A stretch of DNA of 12,530 bases from an uncultured Oscillospiraceae bacterium (GTDB taxonomy: Bacteria > Bacillota > Clostridia > Oscillospirales > Acutalibacteraceae). Under the pieces are notes generated by a model that was given only the letters and a program-made list of their open reading frames with translations, had not been told where the DNA came from and searched no databases. The first letter of the stretch is position 1, and every line of letters starts with the position of its first letter. The stretch covers positions 1-12,530 of the forward strand of contig CAJJPG010000047.1 in assembly GCA_905193585.1 (NCBI GenBank), in the 5' to 3' direction. The position numbers were made by a program, and so were the translations under genes. Shown here piece by piece: positions 6,547 to 12,530 of the stretch.

Positions 6547-7134
6547 TCAATACTTCCTGAAACAGCCTATCACCTTGCCGATGACGTGCGGGTCTTCGGG
6601 GTATATAGGCGAATAATCGGGATTTTCGGGCATGAAAATTATCCGTCCGTCCTTAATAAGCAGGCGTTTTACGGTGGCCTCGTCCCCGTCCATTCCTATT
6701 ACAATATCCCCGTTTCGGCAGGTGCGGTTTTTATCGGCTATTATAATATCGCCGTCAAGTATTCCCGCGTCGCGCATGGAAAGCCCCGAAACGCGCAGGG
6801 CGAAAAGCCCCTCGGAATTTTTTGAGGGGTACGGTATATAGTCCTCAATTTCCTCAACCGCCAATATAGGCTGACCCGCGGTAATTCTGCCGACTACCGG
6901 CACAAACGAAGAATCATACTCCATATCAAGCCTTATGGCGCGGGAAGACTTCGCGTCTCTTACTATATACCCCTCGTCTTCCAATATACTTAAAATAGAA
7001 TGAACTGTAGAGGTGGACTTTATTCCCGTGGCGGCGCATATTTCCCTGACTGTGGGCGGAATGCCGCCGTTCATTTCTCTTATAAGATAATTATATACTG
7101 CAAGCTGTTTTTCGGTAAGCTGTGATTTAGCCAT
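6547..7134 (-). CDS. lexA: LexA repressor (SOS regulator)
   Basis: LexA represses DNA damage genes and cleaves itself when RecA filaments form. The 195-residue product has an N-terminal winged helix-turn-helix (about 1-70, with GIPPTVREICAATGIKSTSTVHSILSILEDEGYI) and a C-terminal S24 peptidase domain. The cleavage site Ala86-Gly87 is in VGRITAGQPI; the catalytic pair is Ser119 (VSGLSMRDAGI) and Lys156 (EATVKRL). The ATG at 7134 is chosen because GGAGGT lies about 6 bases upstream. A longer frame starting at 7191 would read through the promoter and operator. rnhA follows after 9 bases. Confidence 0.97.
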   Translation of the reverse strand: MAKSQLTEKQLAVYNYLIREMNGGIPPTVREICAATGIKSTSTVHSILSILEDEGYIVRDAKSSRAIRLDMEYDSSFVPVVGRITAGQPILAVEEIEDYIPYPSKNSEGLFALRVSGLSMRDAGILDGDIIIADKNRTCRNGDIVIGMDGDEATVKRLLIKDGRIIFMPENPDYSPIYPEDPHVIGKVIGCFRKY

Positions 7135-7145
7135 ATTAGAACCTC

Positions 7146-7159
7146 CGAACTTTTGTTCT
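7146..7159 (-). promoter_or_regulatory. LexA box (SOS operator) of lexA
   Basis: The plus strand reads CGAAC-TTTT-GTTCT, one mismatch from the Bacillus-type LexA site CGAAC-N4-GTTCG. It lies between the -10 and the ribosome site of lexA, so bound LexA would block transcription of its own gene. I saw no other GAAC-N4-GTTC site at a promoter in the window. Confidence 0.85.
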
Positions 7160-7162
7160 TTT

Positions 7163-7191
7163 ATTATACCATTTTTTCCCGCTGTCTGCAA
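7163..7191 (-). promoter_or_regulatory. Promoter of lexA
   Basis: The minus strand has a perfect TATAAT (7168-7163) preceded by TGG, an extended -10. A weak -35 (TTGCAG, 7191-7186) lies 17 bases upstream. The LexA box starts 3 bases after the -10, on top of the likely start site. Confidence 0.75.
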
Positions 7192-7261
7192 CTGTTTTTT
7201 AAGCGCAGTGAAAAATTCCGGTATTCGGACGGATTTATGAAAATACGGTTTAAGGGAATAC

Positions 7262-7290
7262 TTGACAATATGCCGTTTATATGATAAAAT
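7262..7290 (+). promoter_or_regulatory. Promoter of the purine permease
   Basis: A perfect -35 TTGACA (7262-7267), a 17-bp spacer and -10 TAAAAT (7285-7290) preceded by TGA (extended -10) form a strong sigma-A promoter. The start would be near 7296, leaving about 135 nt of leader before the permease ATG. Confidence 0.82.
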
Positions 7291-7295
7291 TATTG

Positions 7296-7430
7296 AGGTT
7301 CAGCGGGTTATATCAAACGCCCGAAACCGATACTTTTTTTGACCGACAGTTCCGGCACATTTATCCCATAGATAAGTGTGTCTTTACTTTTGCGGCAAAA
7401 TGATAATGTAAAAAGAGAGGAATTTTATTT
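7296..7430 (+). promoter_or_regulatory. Structured 5' leader of the purine permease, possible cis-regulatory RNA
   Basis: This untranslated stretch contains several pairing elements. GGUU (7297-7300) can pair with AACC (7325-7328), enclosing CGGG/CCCG. A 10-bp hairpin (7356-7365 with 7371-7380, one G-U pair, loop CCATA) is followed by the T-rich TCTTTACTTTT, which resembles a weak attenuator. I could not find the conserved core of the common purine (guanine/adenine) riboswitch. The ribosome site AGAGAGGA lies about 9 bases before the ATG. A regulatory role is inference from leader length, structure and the gene it precedes. Confidence 0.35.
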
Positions 7431-8879
7431 ATGAAAAGCAGCGAAGCAGCTAAAAAGTCCTCGTTTTGGGACGAAAGATTCGGCTACACCAAAATGGGGT
7501 CGTCGCTCAAAACGGAGGTAATCGCCGGTTTAACGACGTTTCTCGCCATGGCGTATATTCTTGTAGTCAATTCGGGAATGTTCGCAAACCTCGGCACGGT
7601 ATCGTTCGACGCAATGTATGTCACAACGGCGCTTTCCGCCATTATAGGAACGGTGCTTATAGGTCTTTTATCAAATCTTCCGCTTGCGCAGGCACCGGGA
7701 ATGGGTCTTAACGCGTTCTTTGTATACACGGTTTGCATGACGCTCGGTTTTTCCTATGCAAACGCGCTTGTGTTTGTGCTTTTGGACGGAATTATTTTCG
7801 TACTGCTGACCGCCACGGGTCTGAGAAAAATTGTTTTTGACGCCATACCGCCGGTTGTAAAGGCGGCTATACCTGCGGGTATAGGTCTGTTTATTGCCTT
7901 TTTGGGATTGCAGGACGCAAAACTTGTAATTCCAAGCGAGTCTACGGGTGTAACGCTGGCTTCCTTCAATCTTCTCGGCAATGCAAGCTGGGGCGCTGTA
8001 ATGCCGCTTATAGTTGCCGTTTTTTCGCTTTTGCTTATAGCGGTTTTATCCTACAAAAAGGTTAAGGGCTCCATTCTTTGGGGAATACTCGGCGGAACGG
8101 GACTTTATTATCTTCTCGGTTTAACGGTAAAGGATTTTTATAAAGGCTTTGGCGAAACACTTTCATTCAATCCCTTTAAGCCCTTCGCAGCCTTTGCGAC
8201 GGAGTCGTTCGGCAAGGTATTTACCGAGGGGTTCGATTTCTCGGCGTACTTAAATGCCAAAGGTCACTCGGTGGGCGGTCTTGTTATACTGTTTATAACA
8301 ACGGCACTGGCATTTTGCATGGTTGATATGTTTGATACCTTAGGAACACTGTACGGCGCTTGCCGAAGCGGCGATCTGCTTGTAAAGAACAGCGACGGCG
8401 AACTTGAAGTTCCGAATATGAACAAAGCTATGATGGCGGACGCGGTTGCAACCTGCACGGGTTCAGTGCTCGGCACTTCCACCGTGACAACCTTTGTTGA
8501 GTCCTCTGCCGGCGTTGCTGCGGGCGGAAAAACGGGTGTCACCTCGCTTGTTACCTCGGCAGCATTCGCCTTAGCCCTCTTCTTTGCGCCGCTTGCAAAG
8601 CTCATACCTGCATACGCTTACGGTGCCGCGCTTATTTATGTAGGCGTTCTTATGATAGGCAGTGTAAAAGATATTGACTGGAAAGACGTTTCGGTTTCCG
8701 TTCCCGCTTTCCTTACAATCGCAATGATGCCCTTTACATATAATATTTCCTACGGAATAGCTTTCGGCTTGCTCTCGTATGTTGTTATTAAGGCGTTCTG
8801 CGGCGAAATAAAGCAAATTAAGGTAGGCACATGGGTTATAACAGCGCTGTTTATAGCAATGTTCTTCCTCACGCACTGA
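7431..8879 (+). CDS. NCS2-family purine permease (AzgA/PbuG-like, guanine/hypoxanthine type)
   Basis: This integral membrane transporter would import purine bases by proton symport. The 482-residue product has about 12-14 hydrophobic segments and no signal peptide. The start of the transport domain, LKTEVIAGLTTFLAMAYILVVN (about 26-47), is diagnostic of the AzgA branch. So are QAPGMGLNAFF (87-97), DMFDTLGTLYGA (299-310) and GTSTVTTFVESSAGVAAGGKTG (348-369), regions that hold the substrate-binding Asp and Glu residues in this family. It is transcribed alone from its own promoter, divergently from lexA, and ends in a strong terminator. Guanine/hypoxanthine (PbuG-like) is likelier than adenine or uracil, but the exact base cannot be read from sequence. 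Confidence 0.92.
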   Translation: MKSSEAAKKSSFWDERFGYTKMGSSLKTEVIAGLTTFLAMAYILVVNSGMFANLGTVSFDAMYVTTALSAIIGTVLIGLLSNLPLAQAPGMGLNAFFVYTVCMTLGFSYANALVFVLLDGIIFVLLTATGLRKIVFDAIPPVVKAAIPAGIGLFIAFLGLQDAKLVIPSESTGVTLASFNLLGNASWGAVMPLIVAVFSLLLIAVLSYKKVKGSILWGILGGTGLYYLLGLTVKDFYKGFGETLSFNPFKPFAAFATESFGKVFTEGFDFSAYLNAKGHSVGGLVILFITTALAFCMVDMFDTLGTLYGACRSGDLLVKNSDGELEVPNMNKAMMADAVATCTGSVLGTSTVTTFVESSAGVAAGGKTGVTSLVTSAAFALALFFAPLAKLIPAYAYGAALIYVGVLMIGSVKDIDWKDVSVSVPAFLTIAMMPFTYNISYGIAFGLLSYVVIKAFCGEIKQIKVGTWVITALFIAMFFLTH

Positions 8880-8918
8880 TACCTTTATTAATAAACTTGA
8901 TTAATAAATATCCATTAA

Positions 8919-8961
8919 AAACATGCCCCTTAACCGCTATCGGCGGTTAAGGGGCATGTTT
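8919..8961. terminator. Bidirectional intrinsic terminator between convergent genes
   Basis: A perfect 19-bp inverted repeat (8919-8937 with 8943-8961) encloses a 5-nt loop. T-rich sequence follows on both strands (TTTGTTATT on plus; TTTTTAATGG on minus), so it can stop both the permease transcript and the converging dehydrogenase/isomerase transcript. The two stop codons lie about 40 and 28 bases away. Confidence 0.93.
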
Positions 8962-8988
8962 GTTATTGCCTGTTGCTTTTAATTGCCG

Positions 8989-9804
8989 TTAAAAGATAGA
9001 TCTTAAATATTTAATGCTGGTTTCAGCACATTCAAGCGGGGTTTTGCCCATACTGGGCTGATCCTGCTCAACTACTACCCACTTAGCGTTAACATCCTTG
9101 CATGCCTCAAGTATTGACGGGAAGTTCTGAAGACCCGAACCTACCGGACGGAACTCAAAGGTGCCCGAGGCTTCCTTTTTGCTGCTTTCGTCATTGCCGA
9201 TAAGCGCGTACATATTGCCGCCCTTAGTACCTGCAAAGTCCTTTAAGTGAACAATTTCAATTCTGCCGTTGTACTTGCGTACAAAGTCAGCCGGATTTTC
9301 GCCGCCCACATTTACCCAGCAGGTATCAAGCTGAGTTGATAAAAGCTCGGGTGAAATCGCCTTATAGAGCAGGTCAAGCTTATACTCGCCGTCAACCTTT
9401 TCAAATTCAAAATCGTGGTTGTGGTAGCAAAGCTTCATACCGTGCTTATTTGCAAGCTCGCCGAACTTTTTAACATTCTCATAAAACTCGGCGTTCTTCT
9501 CTCCGCCCGCAAGATATTCCGCATTTATCCACGGAATAACGATATACTTGCAGCCTATTTCGGCGTAGGTCTTAAAGGTTTCGTCGCCCTTTTTAAGCTC
9601 ATCATAGGGAACGTGTGCGGAAATGGGGGTGAGACCTGCGTCCTCGCACATTTTCTTAACTTCTTCGGCAGTGTGACCGAAAAGGCCTGCAAACTCAACG
9701 CCGTCATACCCGAAGGACTTAACCTTTTTAAGAGTGCCGGCAAAATCTGCCTCCATGTCGTCTCTTACAGAATAAAGCTGTAAAGCAATAGGAAAATTAT
9801 ACAT
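8989..9804 (-). CDS. Sugar phosphate isomerase/epimerase family protein (AP endonuclease 2-like TIM barrel)
   Basis: The 271-residue product is a xylose-isomerase-like TIM barrel, a family of metal-dependent isomerases, epimerases and dehydratases acting on sugars and polyols. It opens with IALQLYSVRDDM (about 6-17), typical of the group. Likely metal ligands and catalytic residues are Glu37 (GVEFAG), His128/His130 (YHNHDFEF), Asp160 with nearby Trp163 (LDTCWV) and His186 (VHLKD); VVVEQD near the C-terminus gives another Glu. AAGGAG lies 8 bases before the ATG. It is the last gene of the dehydrogenase/isomerase operon, 46 bases after the upstream gene. It is clearly different in sequence from the operon's other isomerase, so the two probably act on different substrates or steps. 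Substrate unknown. Confidence 0.9.
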   Translation of the reverse strand: MYNFPIALQLYSVRDDMEADFAGTLKKVKSFGYDGVEFAGLFGHTAEEVKKMCEDAGLTPISAHVPYDELKKGDETFKTYAEIGCKYIVIPWINAEYLAGGEKNAEFYENVKKFGELANKHGMKLCYHNHDFEFEKVDGEYKLDLLYKAISPELLSTQLDTCWVNVGGENPADFVRKYNGRIEIVHLKDFAGTKGGNMYALIGNDESSKKEASGTFEFRPVGSGLQNFPSILEACKDVNAKWVVVEQDQPSMGKTPLECAETSIKYLRSIF

Positions 9805-9850
9805 AACAATTACTCCTTAACAAATTGAAAGTTAATCCGGTTTATTTTAA

Positions 9851-11005
9851 TTAAACTTCCGGAATTTCAATTTCTACTTCGTGGCCGCAATCGCTTGAAC
9901 GCTGAATACCGTCAAGTATAGCCTGATTGTAGATAATCTGGCTGGTCGGAACGGGAGCCTCGCTGCCGGTGATAACCGCATTGAGGAAAGAGCGGATCTT
10001 GCGATCAAACAGATCAGGTGTAGCGGGCAAAAGCGGGATAACGGTTTCAACGGGCTCGCCTGCAACGTCATGATAAATAGTCATAGGCTTATTGAAAGAG
10101 CCATTCCAGCAATCGGTTGACGGAATACGGAGAGAGCCCTTTGTACCCATAATGATGGTGTCTCCGGGAGTGTCAAGGTGCATATACCACGCAATACGGA
10201 AGTCAAGGATTATGCCACCCTCAAGACGGATATAAGCGGAAGCGAAATCGTCAACGCTGAACTTCTTAGCGCACTCGGGCTTGCCTACCTGAGAATAAGC
10301 CTCGGGTGTGGTGCCGAAATAATCGGTAGCGGTACCGGTAACGGTTAAGGGCTTCGGGTTGCCGAGAGCGTTCATAACAAGGTCGATAGAGTAGCAGCCG
10401 ATATCGCCGAGAGCGCCGAGACCTGCCTTATCGTTCTCAATAAATGTTTCAGACCAGCTTACCGGAATACCGTGTCTGCGGCCGCCGCCTGTCTGAACAT
10501 AGTAAATTCTGCCAAGCTCGCCCGACTGAACTATTTTCTTTATCATCTGCATATTAGCGTCAAAACGGGGCTGGAAGCCTACGGAAACTATCTTGCCGCT
10601 CTTCTTTTCAGCCTCACGGATAGCGATAGCCTCTTCAAGAGTAACAGTCATCGGTTTTTCAAGAAGAACCGGAAGACCGTGCTCAAGCGCGTAAATTGTG
10701 CATTCCGCATGGGTGCGGTTGTAGGTGCAAACGCTTACCGCGTCAAGGTTCATGGTGTCAATCATTTCCTTGTAATCGGTGAACGCCTTAGCCTCTACCT
10801 CGTTATCCTTGAAAAACTTTTCGGCCTTTCCGGGTATTAAGTCGGCGCCGGCTACTACCTCAACATCGGGCTGCTTTTTGTAGCTTGCAATGTGTGAGCC
10901 TGCAATTCCGCCCGTACCGATTATACCGATACGCAGCTTGCGGTCGCTTTTAACCTCGCCCTGCTCGTTTTGGTTGCTTGTGAAATTGTTCATGTCAAGT
11001 GCCAT
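9851..11005 (-). CDS. Gfo/Idh/MocA-family NAD(P)-dependent oxidoreductase
   Basis: This family oxidises or reduces sugars, inositols and related polyols with NAD(P). The 384-residue product has a Rossmann domain (about 23-145) with GIIGTGGIAGSH (glycine-rich loop at 30-36), an acidic residue at the end of strand 2 (GAD), and the catalytic Lys in EKP (116-118). A C-terminal alpha/beta substrate domain follows. The family motif D-[IL]-G-x-H-x-x-D appears as GDIGCYSID with Asp201 and Tyr205: the usual His is Tyr, as in glucose-fructose oxidoreductase and dihydrodiol dehydrogenase-like members. A ~20-residue polar N-terminal extension precedes the fold; its ATG at 11005 has GGAGG 8 bases upstream, so the extension is probably real. 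It lies between two TIM-barrel isomerases in one operon. Substrate unknown. Confidence 0.93.
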   Translation of the reverse strand: MALDMNNFTSNQNEQGEVKSDRKLRIGIIGTGGIAGSHIASYKKQPDVEVVAGADLIPGKAEKFFKDNEVEAKAFTDYKEMIDTMNLDAVSVCTYNRTHAECTIYALEHGLPVLLEKPMTVTLEEAIAIREAEKKSGKIVSVGFQPRFDANMQMIKKIVQSGELGRIYYVQTGGGRRHGIPVSWSETFIENDKAGLGALGDIGCYSIDLVMNALGNPKPLTVTGTATDYFGTTPEAYSQVGKPECAKKFSVDDFASAYIRLEGGIILDFRIAWYMHLDTPGDTIIMGTKGSLRIPSTDCWNGSFNKPMTIYHDVAGEPVETVIPLLPATPDLFDRKIRSFLNAVITGSEAPVPTSQIIYNQAILDGIQRSSDCGHEVEIEIPEV

Positions 11006-11049
11006 TTTTTATTCCTCCAAAAAATGTTATATTCAGGCTTGTGCCGAAT

Positions 11050-11964
11050 TTATATTACAAACTGGCGCATATAGCGGCAGCTTAACGCAACGGAATCCAT
11101 AACGCGCTGCTTTGAGCCTTCAAAGGCTTTATCCTCAACCTCAATGCAGGCGTAGCCGTCGTAGCCTATATCGGTAAGGGCTGAAACATATTTGCCCCAG
11201 TCAACATCGCCGAGTCCCGGCAACTTCGGGCTCATAAAATCAAGCGGATACCCCATTATGCCCACGTCGTCAAGCTTATCCTTAAACAGCTTGATATCCT
11301 TAAAGTGAACGTGGAATATTTTATCCTTGAATTCATAAAGCGGCTTTATGTAGTCGATCTGCTGCCAGATAAAGTGGCTCGGGTCATAGTTTATGCCGAA
11401 ATTATCGCTGGGCAAAAGCTCAAACATCTTGCGCCAAAGTCTCGGGGTGGTAAACAGGTTCTGTCCGCCCGGCCATTGGTCTGCGCCGAAAAGCATGGGG
11501 CAGTTTTCAATTGCAACCTTAACGCCCTTTTCCTCGGCAAGCTTTATAATCGGCGGCCATATTTCCTTAAATAATTCAAGGTTTTCCTCCACCATTTTAG
11601 TCTGATCCCTGCCTATAAAGGTAGTAACCATATTAACGCCCAAAAGCGCGCTCATATTTATTACCTTTTTAAGGTGAGCAATGTTTGCCTCTCGTTTTTG
11701 CAGGTCGCCGTCCATAGTGTTGGGATAAAACGCAAGCGAGGAAATTTCAATACCCTTTTTCGCGCAGAAATCCTTTATATAAGCGATATACTCGGGGGAC
11801 AAATTATCCACGTCAATGTGACTTACACCCGCATATCTTCTTTCTGCCTTGCCCTGCGGCCAGCAGGCAACCTCCATACATTCGCAGCCGTTCTGAACGG
11901 CGTTTTCAACGGCTTCTTCAAAGGTAAAGCCGTCGTAAATTGCGCTTACAATGCCTAATTTCAT
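11050..11964 (-). CDS. Sugar phosphate isomerase/epimerase family protein (TIM barrel)
   Basis: The 304-residue product is a second xylose-isomerase-like TIM barrel of the operon. Likely metal ligands are Glu153 (VAIENCPM), Asp194 with His197 (NYDPSH), His220 (HVHFKD) and Glu275 (ACIEVED); the N-terminal MKLGIVSAIYDGFTFEEAV is the first strand and helix. The ATG at 11964 overlaps the TGA of the upstream dehydrogenase as ATGA and has AAGGAG about 8 bases upstream, so the two are translationally coupled. A GTG 9 bases further up sits at the ribosome site and is rejected. The tight coupling suggests this isomerase acts on the product of the partial dehydrogenase. Members of this kind are often annotated as hydroxypyruvate isomerase or inosose-type enzymes, but no specific activity can be assigned. 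Confidence 0.92.
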   Translation of the reverse strand: MKLGIVSAIYDGFTFEEAVENAVQNGCECMEVACWPQGKAERRYAGVSHIDVDNLSPEYIAYIKDFCAKKGIEISSLAFYPNTMDGDLQKREANIAHLKKVINMSALLGVNMVTTFIGRDQTKMVEENLELFKEIWPPIIKLAEEKGVKVAIENCPMLFGADQWPGGQNLFTTPRLWRKMFELLPSDNFGINYDPSHFIWQQIDYIKPLYEFKDKIFHVHFKDIKLFKDKLDDVGIMGYPLDFMSPKLPGLGDVDWGKYVSALTDIGYDGYACIEVEDKAFEGSKQRVMDSVALSCRYMRQFVI

Positions 11965-12530
11965 AAAATGCACTCCTTTACCGTATATTTAATGTTTGCG
12001 CTTTGTTTTATTAAGTCCATACAGATATGAACATTGTGCGTAAGAGCTGATACCGTGCGGTAATCGCCGTAAAATTCTTCTCTGCTTTCAATGTAATCGG
12101 CAAATTTAATTGCCTCGTCGCCCATTATCTCATCGCGGCTAGGCATTTCCGAAAGAATTGTTTCGGTGCCGCCCTTTACAAGTGAAATATCACCGTATTG
12201 CGAAACAGAGCCGATTTTTAAAACGCCGCTGTCCCCCACTATTTCGGATTTTACGGCGGATTGCCCCGCCTTGCTGTAAGTCAGCACTGCGGTAAACCCG
12301 TCATATTCAAAAATTGCGGAGCCCGATTTATCCGCACCGTTTTCAAAAAACGAGGCGCAGGCTTTAATGTTTTTCGGCATACCGAACATATCAACCGCCG
12401 CATACACGCAGTAAACGCCTAAATCCATAAGTGTTCCCGCGCAGAGCGACATATCGAAAATATTCATATGTTCGCCCGCCATAAAAGCGTCATATCTGCT
12501 TGAGCGCTGGCAAAAATTTATTCTTGCAAC
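11961..12530 (-). CDS. Gfo/Idh/MocA-family oxidoreductase, C-terminal part (runs off the right edge)
   Basis: The minus strand is open from the right edge to TGA at 11961, giving 189 residues that begin VARINFCQRSSRYDAF. INFCQ-x-SSRYD-x-F followed by GTLMDLGVYCVYAAVDMFG is the substrate-binding domain of Gfo/Idh/MocA dehydrogenases, in the branch where Tyr replaces the catalytic His (DLGVY). The Rossmann domain and EKP motif lie outside the window. The ATG at 12482 is internal, because the frame upstream continues as conserved family sequence. The stop codon overlaps the start of the next isomerase by 4 bases. It differs clearly from the operon's other dehydrogenase. Confidence 0.92.
   Translation of the reverse strand, partial: VARINFCQRSSRYDAFMAGEHMNIFDMSLCAGTLMDLGVYCVYAAVDMFGMPKNIKACASFFENGADKSGSAIFEYDGFTAVLTYSKAGQSAVKSEIVGDSGVLKIGSVSQYGDISLVKGGTETILSEMPSRDEIMGDEAIKFADYIESREEFYGDYRTVSALTHNVHICMDLIKQSANIKYTVKECIL

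Noticed and set aside
7135..7191. N-terminal extension of LexA from 7191
   Set aside because: It would translate the promoter and the LexA box; the ATG at 7134 has GGAGGT upstream and begins the normal LexA sequence.
7296..7400. Guanine/adenine riboswitch upstream of the permease
   Set aside because: I looked for the conserved junction and loop sequences of that class and did not see them; the leader is reported only as an unassigned structure.
9415..9783. Long open frames opposite the isomerase and dehydrogenase genes (for example here and at 10472-10840)
   Set aside because: They lie fully antisense to well-recognised genes, have no family resemblance and no ribosome sites, and are explained by the codon bias of the real genes.
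11965..11973. GTG start at 11973 for the coupled isomerase
   Set aside because: It abuts the ribosome site of the ATG at 11964, which also forms an ATGA overlap with the upstream stop.

Overview
The window looks like the chromosome of a Gram-positive bacterium of the class Clostridia, probably a gut Oscillospirales-like organism. The evidence is indirect: strong AGGAGG-type ribosome binding sites, sigma-A type TTGACA/TATAAT promoters, a Bacillus-type LexA box (CGAAC-N4-GTTC), a UvrX-like Y-family polymerase paired with a YolD-family protein, and a QueT-type ECF transporter. No rRNA, CRISPR array, transposase, integrase or phage gene is visible. Almost every gene lies on the minus strand; the exceptions are a purine permease and a small gene remnant.

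Left part (1-2066). The 5' end of a Fic-family gene runs off the left edge. A roughly 200-base AT-rich stretch with no recognised content follows. A tRNA-Gln(CUG) has its own near-consensus promoter and an intrinsic terminator. Between this tRNA and pepT lies a short plus-strand open frame that reads as the last ~45 residues of a Cu/Zn superoxide dismutase-like protein, so it is probably a gene remnant. Peptidase T (pepT) has its own promoter.

Middle part (2067-7191). A co-directional minus-strand block, read from the right, contains lexA, rnhA, queT, a GNAT acetyltransferase, a LysR regulator, a terminator-like hairpin, a Y-family translesion polymerase and yolD. lexA has an extended -10 promoter with a LexA box just downstream, so it is likely autoregulated and may carry the genes behind it. 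queT and the GNAT gene overlap by ATGA, but the GNAT frame is only reached by a -1 shift at a run of six A.

Right part (7192-12530). A 240-base divergent region carries the lexA promoter and, on the plus strand, a clear promoter plus a ~135-nt structured leader ahead of an AzgA-like NCS2 purine permease. A perfect 19-bp bidirectional terminator separates the permease from a converging minus-strand operon. That operon alternates Gfo/Idh/MocA dehydrogenase (cut by the window edge), TIM-barrel isomerase/epimerase, second dehydrogenase and second isomerase. The pattern suggests oxidation of a sugar, polyol or glycoside to a keto intermediate followed by isomerisation or elimination; the substrate cannot be read from the sequence.

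Most of the window is well-known housekeeping, repair and catabolic content. The points most worth a second look are the GNAT frame problem, the SodC-like remnant, the uncharacterised permease leader, the duplicated dehydrogenase/isomerase operon, and a mutagenic polymerase cassette near lexA with no visible LexA box of its own.
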